Positions 46,900 to 58,248 of a stretch of 64,000 nt of DNA are shown piece after piece. The translations under genes and the position numbers were made by a program. Position 1 is the first letter of the stretch, and every line of letters begins with the position of its first letter. The stretch is from assembly GCA_027559495.1 (NCBI GenBank), contig JAMXSV010000008.1, positions 558,001-622,000 on the forward strand, in the 5' to 3' direction. The stretch is from Aurifilum marmelostoma (lineage: Eukaryota; Ascomycota; Sordariomycetes; Diaporthales; Cryphonectriaceae). The notes beneath the pieces were generated by a model, which saw nothing but the letters and a program-made list of their open reading frames with translations, was not told the DNA's origin and searched no databases.

Positions 46900-48203
46900 A
46901 TGTCCTTTTTTCCACTGCTCGCCGGCATGAACGCCCTGAGACCAGGCCCCGAATCACAGCTCAAGCGGTTGGACGACATGGCAAGAGAGATGAGATACGA
47001 TGCGTACGAAAACAAGAATCTGTGTCGAGTGCTATCTCTCATCACAGAGCCTCGCGCTGAAGACCACACGCTGGATGTGTACACAAGGATAGACCCATTG
47101 TGCTCCGCCATGAGGCTTTGGCTGACCGATGCGACTGTGCCACCGATGAACGAGTCCGGTAGTAATGTTTTGTCCTTTTGTTTTCTGCATGTCGAATCTG
47201 CGCTGATTATCAATTCGAATGTCTGGGCAGTGGTTCGCCTGGTCTACTATCTTGTTCTCACCTGCCAGCTAACGCCGCTATGGTGGAAGGAGGAGCTACT
47301 CCATCTTGAAAGGCTCATCCTATCGGATAGTGGCAGGGCACTCTCGATTTACAGGGCACCACTGGTCTATCTCCTCGCGGCAGCAAGCCTGTGTCCTACG
47401 TCTGACCCAGATTTTCTGCAAAGACTCCTCAACGCCCCAGGTCTGCCGGTCCAACCATTCTTCGACTCCCTCCGGGTCGCCGAGTTGAGACATGAATAAC
47501 GCAGTGTCAAGAGATGGGCCATGATCATCCAGAATAGCTCCATCACTTTGGTACATCCTGGCGGGTTGGATCCGTTGATCTTTCAGGCACTGCGTGAGGT
47601 GAGAACTTCCTGGCTGGCTCATGGCCAATCACTCAGAAGGAATTTTCTCTCACATCAAGTGCACGAAAACCACAGCAAGACCCCGGAATGTATACCTCCT
47701 GTAGCGATCAGGATGCTCAGGCATTGTTCTCGGTAGTCAGGAGCAAATACCTGCCGTCGCTATCGACCGCAGGACAGTTACACGATTTGTTCGAAGGAGG
47801 CCAGATAGATGCCGAGAGATTCAGCATGTTCTGTAAGGCTTACCGCCTGCGGTCGATGACATTCCCTCCGGATCGTCCGTCACGATTCTTCCGTACTGTC
47901 ATCCGGTCGCTAGGGCTGTCGACTGAGAAGAAGGTCAAGATCATTACGACCATGTGTAACAGTGGCATCGATCCGAATATTTGGGACAGAGGCGATGACG
48001 GCAGGGAGAGTCCGCTGCATTATGCTGCGAAGCTTGGGATGGCTGATGTGTACATGGCTCTGGTGCGGTGTGGCGGACACCCGCTCTACCCGGACGAACA
48101 TGGCCGAGAGCCTCCAGGCTTGTTCCCTGAGGGTCCTGGCAAGAAAAAAATCCGCCAGTTCCTGGGCTTGGATCCTGAGAGCCCGAAGAAGGAAGAATTG
48201 TAG
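46900..48203 (+). pseudogene. Ankyrin-type gene with an in-frame TAA
   Basis: The first exon opens at ATG 46900 and runs to a TAA at 47497-47499. The same frame then continues as RSVKRWAMIIQNSSIT to a good donor (GTGAGA) after LIFQALRE. A CACAG acceptor near 47676 restores frame into a final exon ending at 48203. That exon carries an ankyrin-like unit (ESPLHYAAKLGMADVYMAL) and a basic tail. An optional 72-nt intron (47159-47230) keeps the frame. The TAA fits a single C-to-T change of CAA in a CpA context. A 57-nt intron with a poor GTCGCC donor could also remove it. Function is unknown; ankyrin repeats mediate protein binding. Confidence 0.5.
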
Positions 48204-49391
48204 CTGAGTGTCTCGCGGGTAAGACACACGCATGATATTTATAACAACACCTGCACAGACGAGGGAGGTGGCCTGTAGATGAAAGTCTGGCCGGTCAGGT
48301 CAAGGTGCTGGGGTATCATGTGCTCATTATTGTTATTACAGAGCAGCAGGTCCTCTTGTGGTTTCCACGAAGGACTTGTGGGTTGACAGCGGACATGACT
48401 CAACCCCTTGCGGGCTCAGGTCCGGATATTGTCAGAACATGGTTCTAGGCTAGTATTAATATGTCAATCTCGAGCGAGGTGTTTTCTTGAGGATTATAAC
48501 GGTAGTGCAGTGTCCACTCATAAGAGGCAGACCTACTACATAGTGTATGTGCCCGCTGTAAGTGCTGAGTGCCTCGGTACCAGGATATGCTCGCAGCGTA
48601 TGCGTCGTTCCTTTTCTTGCAACTTTTCCCAGCTTGAAATCTCACCAACATGCATGGTTCTGATTGTGATATATGCTGAAGTCCTCTCCAGATCAGGTTA
48701 TGTATTGGGCTTGCTTGATAAATTGTGGTATGCTGGATCGCCGGCACCTTTACGAAACCGGCACTCGGCAGCCCACGCTGCTCTGCCTATCTTCAACAAC
48801 GAAAACTGCAAGTAAATTACTTGATTGCCAGTCATTCAACAAAACGAGCAGATCTGCTACTTATAGAATTCACACCATGGTTAATCAGACTACCCGGCGG
48901 CGCAACATCAATTACCCACTCACCGAGCAGCGACCGGCTTTTTTGTGTGCAAACAGGTTCTGCTTCTCCGATGAAATTAAGCTTTATCACCACTCCTCTT
49001 CCTTTATATTTCTGGAATCGGGCTTGTCGGATGGGGAGGGAGGGAAGAGGGGAGGGGGGGGGGGAGGGGCAGATCTCCCACTATTTAAGCATTTGTCTTA
49101 GGCGATCAGCCCGGCCGGGAACTCGTCACCTCATCATCATCATCACATCATCGCCGCCTCCCCGCCTCCCTGCGTCTTTTTGACTTGCTGGATACTCGGA
49201 TTGTGGATGGGGGCATTTCGTCCATCACATTGCACATACTTGGAATCCAGAAACGGTGCGGGTGCTTGCTACGTAGGGACTTCAATACCCTTACACAAAA
49301 ATAATCAACCACACATTCTCTCATTCCTTGGCATATCGGGCGGGACGTTCGTCGCGGTGTGTCTTCGCTCTCTTGCCACAGACCCGCCACA
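48204..49391. other. Intergenic, promoter of the FluG gene
   Basis: It contains a G-rich block (49032-49070, with a run of ten G) that could form a quadruplex, and a TATTTAAG box near 49082. No gene was seen. Confidence 0.5.
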
Positions 49392-52343
49392 ATGACCTCC
49401 ACCACCACGGCCGGCACGGGCGTCACCAGGGCCCAGCTAGCCGAGCTGGTCAGGTCGATCCGCAAGTGCCCCATCATCGACAACCACGCGCACCCGCTCC
49501 TCAAGCCCGACTCGCTGGCCAAGCACCCCCTCCTGGCCATCACCACCGAGGCATCGGGCGACGCCATCTACGCCACGTCGACCAGCCTGGCGCACATCCG
49601 CGGCGTCCGGCAGCTGGCGCACGTGCTCGGGTGCGGGCAGACCTGGGAGGCCGTGGTGGCGGCCATCGAGCAGCGGCGCTTCGACGACTACGACGAGTGG
49701 ATCGGCGAGTGTCTGCAGGGGGTGCAGACGATCCTCGTCGACGACGGGCTGGACGCCGCCGACGAGGTGCAGAGCTGCGCCTGGCACGACGCCTTCACGC
49801 GCAGCTCGTGCAGGCGCATCGTGCGCCTCGAGACGGTGGCCGGGCGGATCGTGCACAGGTTCGCGCTGGCGTTCCGGGACGAGGGCGAGGACCTGGAGGA
49901 GCTGTTCGACAGGGCTGTCGAGGAGTTCGAGGTGGAGATTCGCGATGCCATCGCGGACCCAGAGGTTGTCGGGTTCAAGTCTGTCATCTGCTACCGCACG
50001 GGTCTCGACATCCCGGCCGCGGTGGACGTCACGCTCGCGAAGAGGTCGTTTGACGAGCTCGTGTCGGATTACGCGGGCCACACCACGGGGCTGGCGAGGA
50101 TACAGCACCCCGGGCTGAACGACCTCCTCGTGCACAGGGCTGCAGCGCTTATCAGTGAGATGCCGGCTCATCACAAGAAGCCTATCCAGTTCCACACGGG
50201 CCTGGGTGATAACGACATCACGCTGGCCAGGTCTTCGCCTAGCCACCTACAGAACTTCATTCGGACGTACCCTACCGTGCCAATTGTGCTCCTGCATGCC
50301 GGATATCCCTTTACGCGGGAGCTTGGATATCTGGCCACCGTGTATTCCAACGTCTATGCTGTATGCGAGTCCCCGGTTTTTTTCTTTCCTTTGTCATTTC
50401 TGATATTTTTGGGCTCGAGAAGTCTGATCTGACATACATTTCCGATAGGACATTGGCGAGATATTCCCCTTTGTCAGTAAAGATGGCCAGGAAAAGGCTG
50501 TCCGCCAGATCCTAGAGCTTTGTCCTTGGTCTAAGATTCTCTGGAGCACTGATGGTAAGCATGTCTTATCCTGTCTACTTACTTTTTGAATGGTGTGATT
50601 CGATATTGATCATCTTCTTGAATACATGCAGGTCACTGGTTCCCCGAGACATATCTTCTGGCCATCCTACAGATCAGAGAAGTGCTTGAATCAGTACGCC
50701 AGCCTCTCTGCTGTCATCATCCAAACTTTCGCCTTGTCCCCAGAATGACTGACTGACTGACCAATGCAGGTTCTCTGTGAGTACGTCCGTAGGGGTGCCA
50801 TCAGCTGGAAGGCCGCGATCAAGCTGGCGCGGGACGTCCTCTTCGGCAACTCCAACAAGCTCTACCATCTCGAGCTCGACTTTGCAGAGTGGGGAGAGAC
50901 AGATGAAAATGAAGGTGACGTGGAGACAGAGCTTGAACAGACCGATCTCGACGTCTTCACGCAGTTCCTCAGAGGCAAGCAGGCCCCCGACTTCGTGCGC
51001 ATCTCCTGGACAGACCTGGTCGCCTTCCCGCGCATGAGGATGGTCCCGTTTCGGAAATTCATCACATCCCTCGAGGAAGGAAGGCGCACGGATGTTGGAA
51101 TCACCAAGGCAGTCTTCGGACTCCTGCAGAACGACTGGGTTGCGCACCCCTTCGTCGCAACGGGCGAGTACAGATTGCACCCAGACTTCTCGTCCCTCCG
51201 AGCCGGACCCATCCCAGGGCACGTCACCATGTACGGCGAGTTCAGGGAGCAGGACGGTTCGACGGTGCCGCTCTGCCCGAGGACACAGCTGCAGAGGGCA
51301 CAAGAGCTCGGCGCACAGCAGGGCTTGTCCTTTCTTGTAGGGTTTGAGATCGAGTTTGTGCTCCTCGAGAGGCCCGCCGCCAACCCGGACGGCTCATCAT
51401 CTTATTACAGGACCATTACAAATGATGGTCACTCTTGGTCCACCTCGCGCTTCTTTGCAGACCCAAAGATCCCAAAACTCCTCGCAGACATTGTCAAGTC
51501 CCTCGAGTCCATGGAAATCCTTGTCGAGCAGATCCACGCCGAGAGCGCGCCGGGCCAGTTCGAGCTCATCCTGCCCCCGTTACCGCCTGTAGCCGCCGTC
51601 GATACGCTCTTGCATACCAGGGAAGTGATTGCTGCCATGGCTACCGCGGCGGGATACAAGTTCACCTTGCATCCGAAACCTTTTAAGGAGACATGCGGCA
51701 CCGCGGCGCATGCGCACATCTCCATATCGTCTGCCGGTGGAGACAAAAAGGAGGTGTACGAGCCGTTCTATGCTGGAATACTGAAGCACCTGCAAGCCAT
51801 TGTTGCGTTCACCTACAGCAATCCTGTCAGCTATGAGCGAGTAGCTGATGGGGTGTGGGCAGGTGGAAGGTAAGATTTCCTCCCGAGCCTCCCTGGATTG
51901 ACCAAGAAGCACACAGACTAACACACAACAGGTGGGTGGCGTGGGGAACCCAGAATCGAGAAACCCCTCTGCGCAAGATTGAAAATAGCCACTGGGAGGT
52001 GAAATGCATCGACGGCCTCGCCAACGCATACCTGGCCATCGCCGTGCTTCTCCTAGCTGGCATTAATGGAGTCGCCACAGGAGAAGACCTGGTCTGGGCA
52101 GACTGCGAGATGGACCCGGCGAGGATGTCGGAATACGACTTCATGGAGCTGAAAGTGACCCGGCAGCTGCCTGCCAGCCTGGAGGAGGCGCTCGGGGAGC
52201 TGAGTGCAGACGAGGAGCTGGTGGAGCTGGTGGGAGCTGAGCTGGCGGAAAAGTATTGCGCCGTCAAGGAGTTTGAAATCAAATTCTTGAGAACGCTGGC
52301 AGATGACAAGGAGAGGAGGGAGTGGATCATTGAGCGATATTGA
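49392..52343 (+). CDS. fluG: FluG: amidohydrolase fused to a glutamine-synthetase-like domain
   Basis: Five exons (49392-50360, 50449-50554, 50632-50693, 50770-51869, 51932-52343; introns 62-88 nt) give 882 residues, close to Aspergillus FluG. The N-terminal half is an amidohydrolase-2 domain with the metal motif NHAH at residues 31-34 and later HTG and HAGYPF segments. The C-terminal half, from about residue 460, is type-I glutamine-synthetase-like: HVTMYGEF is followed by GFEIEFVLLE, ESAPGQFELILPP and GTAAHAHIS. In Aspergillus nidulans FluG is needed for an extracellular signal that starts conidiation. It is cytosolic, with no signal peptide. The ATG at 49392 starts the domain-proximal sequence, and every junction keeps frame. 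Confidence 0.94.
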
Positions 52344-52592
52344 AAATGGTATGGAAAGAAGCTATATTGATGACTGCGCTGCAGAGAGAAAGAGCAAAGG
52401 AAAGGCAAGCTAGGCCCAGGCTGGATTGGCTGAGGCTATCTAGGAAAGACAAGGTAGGTGCGACGGCCTGGTGGTACGCAGGGGCTACATGAGCACTTCA
52501 GTACTAACTTGTCAGCTTGGTGAAGAGGAAGGGAAAAAAAAAAGGAGGAGAAAAAAAAAGCAATGACATTACGAATGACCACCTCTCCTACC

Positions 52593-53303
52593 CTACGTGC
52601 TCTCCTTCGCAATCGTCCCCATGGCTTTGACGTACTCGCCCACCTCCTTGGCCCCAATAAGAGTAAGATCTCTCCGCCGCCCCTCAAACACGATATGTGG
52701 CACCGAGTCGATCCCGTCCAGGGCCGACTCCCTCAGCAGCGCCTTGACCTCCATCAGCCCTTCAGTTTCGTCGTCCACCACCACCCTCCTTGCCTCCCCT
52801 TCCTCGACCCCGGCCTCGACACAAGCCGCCATCAGCGTCTCATGCGAGCTCAGGTCCTTCTCCTCCTCGAAATACATCCTGTACAGCGCGTCCACGATCT
52901 TGTTCGCCCTCGTCTGCTTCTGCTGTCCCTCGCCGCCCCCGCTGTCGTCACCGTCCACCTCCTGAAAATACTGCACCACCCGGTGAGCCTGCAACGTATC
53001 CCCTACAAGGCCCCCAAATCGGAACTCAATCCCCTCCTCCCTCCCGAGCTCCCCCATCGCCCCCACAAACGCCGCCGTCCGCTCCTCGGAGCCGAGGTAT
53101 TTGCTGTCCCTGTACCAGGCGTGTTTGTCCTGTGCAGGGCCAAAGTTTGGGTAGAGCTGGTGGGGGAGGATGTGGAGGTGGAAGGCCGCCTTGGTGGTTG
53201 TCTCTGATGGCAGTTGGGCGAGGGCTTTTTCTAGGCGTTTTTTGGCCAGGTAGGTCCACGGACAGACTAGGTCGAGGGTGAAGTTGATTTGGGAATTATA
53301 CAT
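52593..53303 (-). CDS. DsbA/FrnE-like thioredoxin-fold protein
   Basis: A single-exon gene of 236 residues. It begins INFTLDLVCPWTYLAKKRLE, the FrnE/DSBA start, with CPW in place of a CxxC pair, so it has at most one active-site Cys and is unlikely to be a dithiol oxidase. An alpha-helical insert follows, then the cis-Pro loop SVPHIVFEG and a final ILIGAKE-like helix (TLIGAKEVGEYVKAM). FrnE-type proteins are linked to glutathione-dependent isomerase or oxidoreductase reactions; the substrate is unknown. It is convergent with FluG, whose stop is 250 bp away. Confidence 0.88.
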   Translation of the reverse strand: MYNSQINFTLDLVCPWTYLAKKRLEKALAQLPSETTTKAAFHLHILPHQLYPNFGPAQDKHAWYRDSKYLGSEERTAAFVGAMGELGREEGIEFRFGGLVGDTLQAHRVVQYFQEVDGDDSGGGEGQQKQTRANKIVDALYRMYFEEEKDLSSHETLMAACVEAGVEEGEARRVVVDDETEGLMEVKALLRESALDGIDSVPHIVFEGRRRDLTLIGAKEVGEYVKAMGTIAKEST

Positions 53304-56079
53304 TTTGGTCACAATTGACAGGTTGGTGTGATTCTGGATTCAGTATGTTGAAGTCGCCATAATGGTTACACTCGTCAGCCGGTGTCATGGTCTGCGGGGA
53401 AGCAGGCCCTACTGTACAATGGAGACACAGGGCATTGGGTCGGTTAGTGGTTTGCTTCCGCGTCCTCCGATCCGGACAGACGGCAGATGTCCCGCCATCC
53501 GGCCGATTGATTTACCTTGTCTTCTTCTTCTCTCTCCCTCCTCATTTTCATGTCTATTCATACGTTGAGTGTCCACTGAAAATTGTCGGGGTGGCATGAT
53601 GCTTTTAATAAGAAACTGCTCGGATGATCGGTAAGGTTGCCTGGACACTGCTGTGCCACGTAATATCCCCCCCTCCCCCCTTCCCCCATCATCTGAGGTC
53701 CCTGGCAGTCAGACAGCCCACAGCATCTCCATCGGTCGGCTTATCAATCTCCAAAATCTCGAACAAAACTGACAACCTACCTCGACTATGATTCACAGTG
53801 AGAAATGGAGTAATATTCTTTGCCACTCCTGTACCAAGTCTTGGAATTTTCTCGTGCAATCAAGGTTTGCCATAATCCTCCCTCTCACGATTTAAATTAC
53901 CGGCTCCGTTCGGCAATACTAGGCTCCCTGTGATATCGGGGGTCCGGGCTCAGGGCCCCAGAAAACCTCCGACTGGTACCTGGAATAGTGCAGCGAAAGC
54001 ATAATAAAATGTTAAAGAGGTTGTAAGCACACATACATGATCGCCTGCACCACACGGCTTAGAAGAGGACGGACAGCGAAGAGGGGAATGACGCCCAGTT
54101 TCGGCGATTTTCTCGAGTTAGTACTTAGGCAGGCAGCACTGCGTAGGATGTATGTAGTTACAGCTTCGGGGCACAACGCCTCATTCACACCTTATCCTTT
54201 CTCTTCTGGCTTCTGGTGACATCGGAACCTGAGTGAAGTTTGCAATAGGCAGATCGACAAACAAGCCCTCTTGTGTTTTTTTTTTTTTTTTTTTTTTTTT
54301 TTCTTCTTTTTCTCTTCCTTCTCTTTTCCCCCCTCCCCTTCTCTCTTCAACTTCCTCTTCTTTCTTTCTCCTTTTTTTTTTTATTTTTTTATTTTTTATT
54401 TCTCTCAATCATTATTATGGTTCTGCAGCGCACTGCATCTGAATGTCAAAGGCAAACAGGGGCCTTCCCCTAAACTTTTCTATACAAGTCAGGTGAAACC
54501 TTCATTTCTATTACCCTTTCTAGTCATTCAAGCCTTCCAGGATTTCCATTTCAAGTATTTCCTTTTTCCGAGTGGTCAATGTTGGCCGGAGGTTTTAAAA
54601 ATCCTATACCCCGAGATTACCACCATGGCGCACACCTTTTGGCCAACGGGCAGCGGATCACCGACAGCCGGTATTATTTACTGTAATTACTGTACCTACA
54701 GTAGGGATGACTTGGCTGTGCGCAGGTTGGAAAGCGGTGAATGCAACGGATCAGACCCCATTACCTTGCCAGCACACGCCCCACCACTCCTAGGTCTCAC
54801 CCCCATGTTCTCACTCCTCTTTTTTTTTTCCTTCCTTTTTTTTTTTTTTTCCTTTTCCTGACGCAGCCCAGATCTGCATACTCCGTACAGCTCAGCACGG
54901 CACGTCAGTAAGCGTGATACGTTATCAGAGTTTCTTGGGGTGCCACATCAGAGACCCTCCTCTGGTGGGCTAGTGTCTTTTGCTTTTCGTCTCTCTCCGG
55001 AATCCCACTCTTTTGGTTGTTCCTTACAGGAGAGTCTTGTGGGGTTCTGATGCAGCTTTTCGTTTTCTGACACCTGTACCTTGAGGTCATACCTTCTCTG
55101 GCTGTGGCGATGGTTACCAACTCGAGTAATTGGTCTCAGCACGAACCCTGCACTTTGTGAACCGAAAAGAGAGGTGGGAGGGGGGGGGCGGAAGCTGTCC
55201 AGTGGTCAATGAATGTAACAGTATGGCGGCTGTCCTCTTCATGTATGTGTGCAGATCTATAGCTCTCCTCTGGCGTCCTCTGTCTCACTCACTCTCTTGT
55301 TTTCGGAGACTCCGGAGCGAGTACGGCACGGCGCCCGATACAATATTCGGAGTCGGACTCCGGACTAATTGCAGCGTGGTCATCCTCTCTGTGCGCGCTG
55401 AAAGCCTTTTGATTCCCTGTATATTACATTTTCGGACTTTTTAAGCGATCCCAGCACTCAATCCTTCTCCTGCGGCCACCGCTCCTCTTCCACCAACGGT
55501 GCGGGATCGGACTTGTCCCAAAGCTTGACAAACCCAAACTATCTACCTGGATACCTAAGTACCGTCTTCTCCTCCTTTCTACCTCTCTCTCTCTCTCTCT
55601 CTTTCCTCTCATAGGCGGACCCTCCATACCCGAGGATACCGCTGAAAAGTATTGTGACCTTGTGGCTGCCGCCCATCCTGCCACGCCTTCCCCTGCCCTG
55701 ATGTGCTGTGCTGTGCTGTGCTGTGCGCGCCTCTCTCGAAAATACCGTCTGAGCGCGCTCTCTCTTATCATAAACGCAAACGCACGTACACACGCATACA
55801 AGCCACGAGATCCTGAATCCTGCCGGGTCCCACTCCAGCTGAGGACCAACCCTTCCCCCCCCCCCCCCCCCCGGGAAAAGGGTACCTACTACGTAGGAGG
55901 CTCCTCCTCCTTCGTGGCATTTTACTTAGTCTCCTCGACATCCTTTCCGTCTTTCCTTTTCCACCAGCTTCCCACCTTGCTCTCCGTGGGTAGATAATCA
56001 GATGGGATGCGGAATGAAGTGAGACCTGATTCACTCGACGACGACGAAGACATTGGCGCTGCAGTCCCGGACACACAAG
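53304..56079. other. Intergenic, upstream of the Zn2Cys6 gene
   Basis: 2.8 kb with strong pyrimidine tracts (T26 at about 54277-54302, a second tract near 54827-54850, and C16 near 55857-55872). Many short ORFs in it are made only of the tract. No gene is supportable. The tract-rich leader just before 56080 suits a long promoter and 5' leader. Confidence 0.5.
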
Positions 56080-57360
56080 ATGGCACAAACAGCTACATCT
56101 CACAAGGACGCCCTCCTCGACACGCCCATGAGGGGCCAGCCGGTCATGGACCAAGCACAGGTCTACAACAGCCCCGTCAGCCCAGATGACCTCACCAGTC
56201 TCGACGAGGTCAAGGATGTCACCACCATCACCACCACCACCACCTCCTCCTCCGCCGCCGCCGCCGCCGCCATGGACAACACCCCCGTCCTCTCCCACCA
56301 CAGCAAAGCGCCTGGCCTGCGAGCGGTGTCACAACCAGAAACTGCGCTGCGCCCGCCAGCACGACAGGTCCAGCTGCGACAGGTGTCTGACCGCCAATGC
56401 CACCTGTGCAGAGAGGACCCCGCGGCGTCTGGGCCGCCCCCACTCCACGAGCGCTTCCGTCAGCAAGACGACGGCCAAGAAGCGCCGCCAGCGTCCTATC
56501 CTGCACCAGGCTGCCACCCCGCCGTCGAGTGCAGGACAGCCCGCCACGCCTTCTGCCAAGGGCACCGGCAGCAGGAAGTCCCTGAGTGCAGTGTCGACGG
56601 CGGCAGAGACAGAGCCAGAGGCAGTGCCGCCTAGCCACCATCATCACCATCATCATCATGACTTTATCACCGACCTCAGCGCGGCGGTCATCCTGGAGCC
56701 CACCCCGCCTTCGTGTCTCCCCGAGAGGCGGCAGAGCCCCTGGCCGCTCACCGGGTTGCTGTCGCCGAGTGAATGTCCCAGCCCCTTCGACTGGAGCGTC
56801 ACAGACGCTGACAACTCGGTGGCGGGCCACCACCACCAGCAGCAGCAGCAGCTCGACGACAGCTGTCACGCGCTCTTCCCAGGTGCCCTGATGGGCGGGC
56901 TGGGGGGCGAGATCCACTCGCTGATGACGTCCTTTGAGGACGTGTCCGATGCCTTGCTGGTGAACAACAACAATGTCAACCACGATCCCCAGTCGCACGC
57001 GGGTGGCGAGCAGATGGCAGTCGAGACCGCCTCCCCGACGACATCCATGGTCCAGGACCCCGTCGAGAAGCTGACCAGCCTCCACCTCGAGCTGTACCAG
57101 TGCCTCAACTCGTTCCGGACCATCGAGCACCAGGGCCTCGTCGTCAGGGGCGAGCCCGAGACCGACGGCCTCGCCGTCGCCGCCGCCCTGGACTGGGTGG
57201 AGCGGCTCTTCCAGGCCGCAGAGGAGTTCATCGAGATCCTGAAGCAGCCCGGCTTCGCGGGCCAGGACCCGGCCCTGCAGTGCGCATCGCCTGCCTCGCC
57301 GCCCGGGCTGGAGGCCGAGTCCGAGGTGGCGCAGCAGCCCTCTCCAAAGCAGCGCTCCAT

Positions 57361-57391
<31 letters not shown>

Positions 57392-57739
57392 AGTCTGGAC
57401 AGCGCGACGGGGCTGATGGTCGTCAGCTGCTACGTCCGCCTCCTGCAGATCTTTGACAGCTTCGCGTCGGTGCTGCCGGCCACGCTGGATGCGTGCTGCG
57501 CGGCCAACGCCAGCCTGCTCGGCCTGCGCATCGGGAGCTTCTGCCCCGCCGTCGACAGGAGGCTGAGCACCGTCTTCATCGTGCAGTATGTGTATCATCT
57601 CCTGGACGGCATCTGTGGCGCCGTGGAGGCCTCGGTGGGAGCGCAGCCTGTTCATGGGCCCACGCTCGTGGACGCGAGGAGCTCCGAGGCGAGGGTGAGG
57701 GAGCGCATGTCCACTGGCCTGAACATGCCGCGTTCGTAG
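56080..57739 (+). CDS. Zn(II)2Cys6 transcription factor with AflR-like region (start uncertain, one-base shift)
   Basis: The DNA-binding finger is CxxC-x6-C-x8-C-x2-C-x6-C (starting CERCHNQKLRC), followed by a basic linker. Poly-His and poly-Gln runs come next, then an AflR-type block (LHLELYQCLNSF onward, and VVSCYVRLLQIFDSF). Factors of this kind usually control secondary metabolism, but no biosynthetic cluster is in the window. A 12-Ser run precedes the second block. Two starts are possible. ATG 56080 gives MAQTATSHKDALLDTP and needs one base less in the C5 run at 56282-56286, for 552 residues. ATG 56186 is in frame without change but begins with a 14-Pro run. I favour the first because its N-terminus looks like protein. 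Confidence 0.8.
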
Positions 57740-58248
57740 TCTGCTTGCTGCAGAACGGAGAACAGAGAAGTCGGTCATGGGAAAGACGTTGTTGTTGGAG
57801 GGGGTTGAGCCTCAGAGAAGAGAAGGAAAGAAGCCCAGGCTGGCTGAGGCCATCTGGAGACGGCGGCCGGTGCCCTCGCACAGATGTGCCATTGCGAAGA
57901 GCTGAGCGTCAACATTCAACATGACGTTGCTGGCATATTTCTTTTTTGTTTCTCCCGCTTTTTTTTTTTTTTTTTTTTTATATCGCGTTTGTTTGGGAAA
58001 GATGTTATGTTTTGAGTCAACAGTTGGAAATCCCATAACCATGGTCCAACGCTCATCTTTTCAACAATGATACCCCCTTTCGTTTGACAGATATGTAGAA
58101 ACAAGACAAGAGATACAAGGAACGATTCGCATTCTGCCGTGTGCCCGTGATAATCCCCTCCTCCCCCCATCTAACACTTTTGGTCGTCACAACATCATCC
58201 CCCCCCCCCCACCACACATGTCCTCCAACTACCTCGACCAATCCTTCA
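57740..58248. other. Intergenic, convergent
   Basis: This lies between the 3' ends of the transcription-factor and AAA-ATPase genes. T20 lies near 57960-57979 and a C-run near 58200. Nothing else was seen. Confidence 0.55.

Noticed and set aside
55857..56275. C-run and CCA/GCC triplet tracts as a possible CRISPR or tandem array
   Set aside because: They are simple-sequence tracts without spacers, in a eukaryotic setting.
56186..56280. Poly-proline N-terminus for the Zn2Cys6 factor
   Set aside because: The 14-Pro run is the CCACCG-type repeat read in one frame. The alternative frame gives a more natural N-terminus, though I keep both options open.
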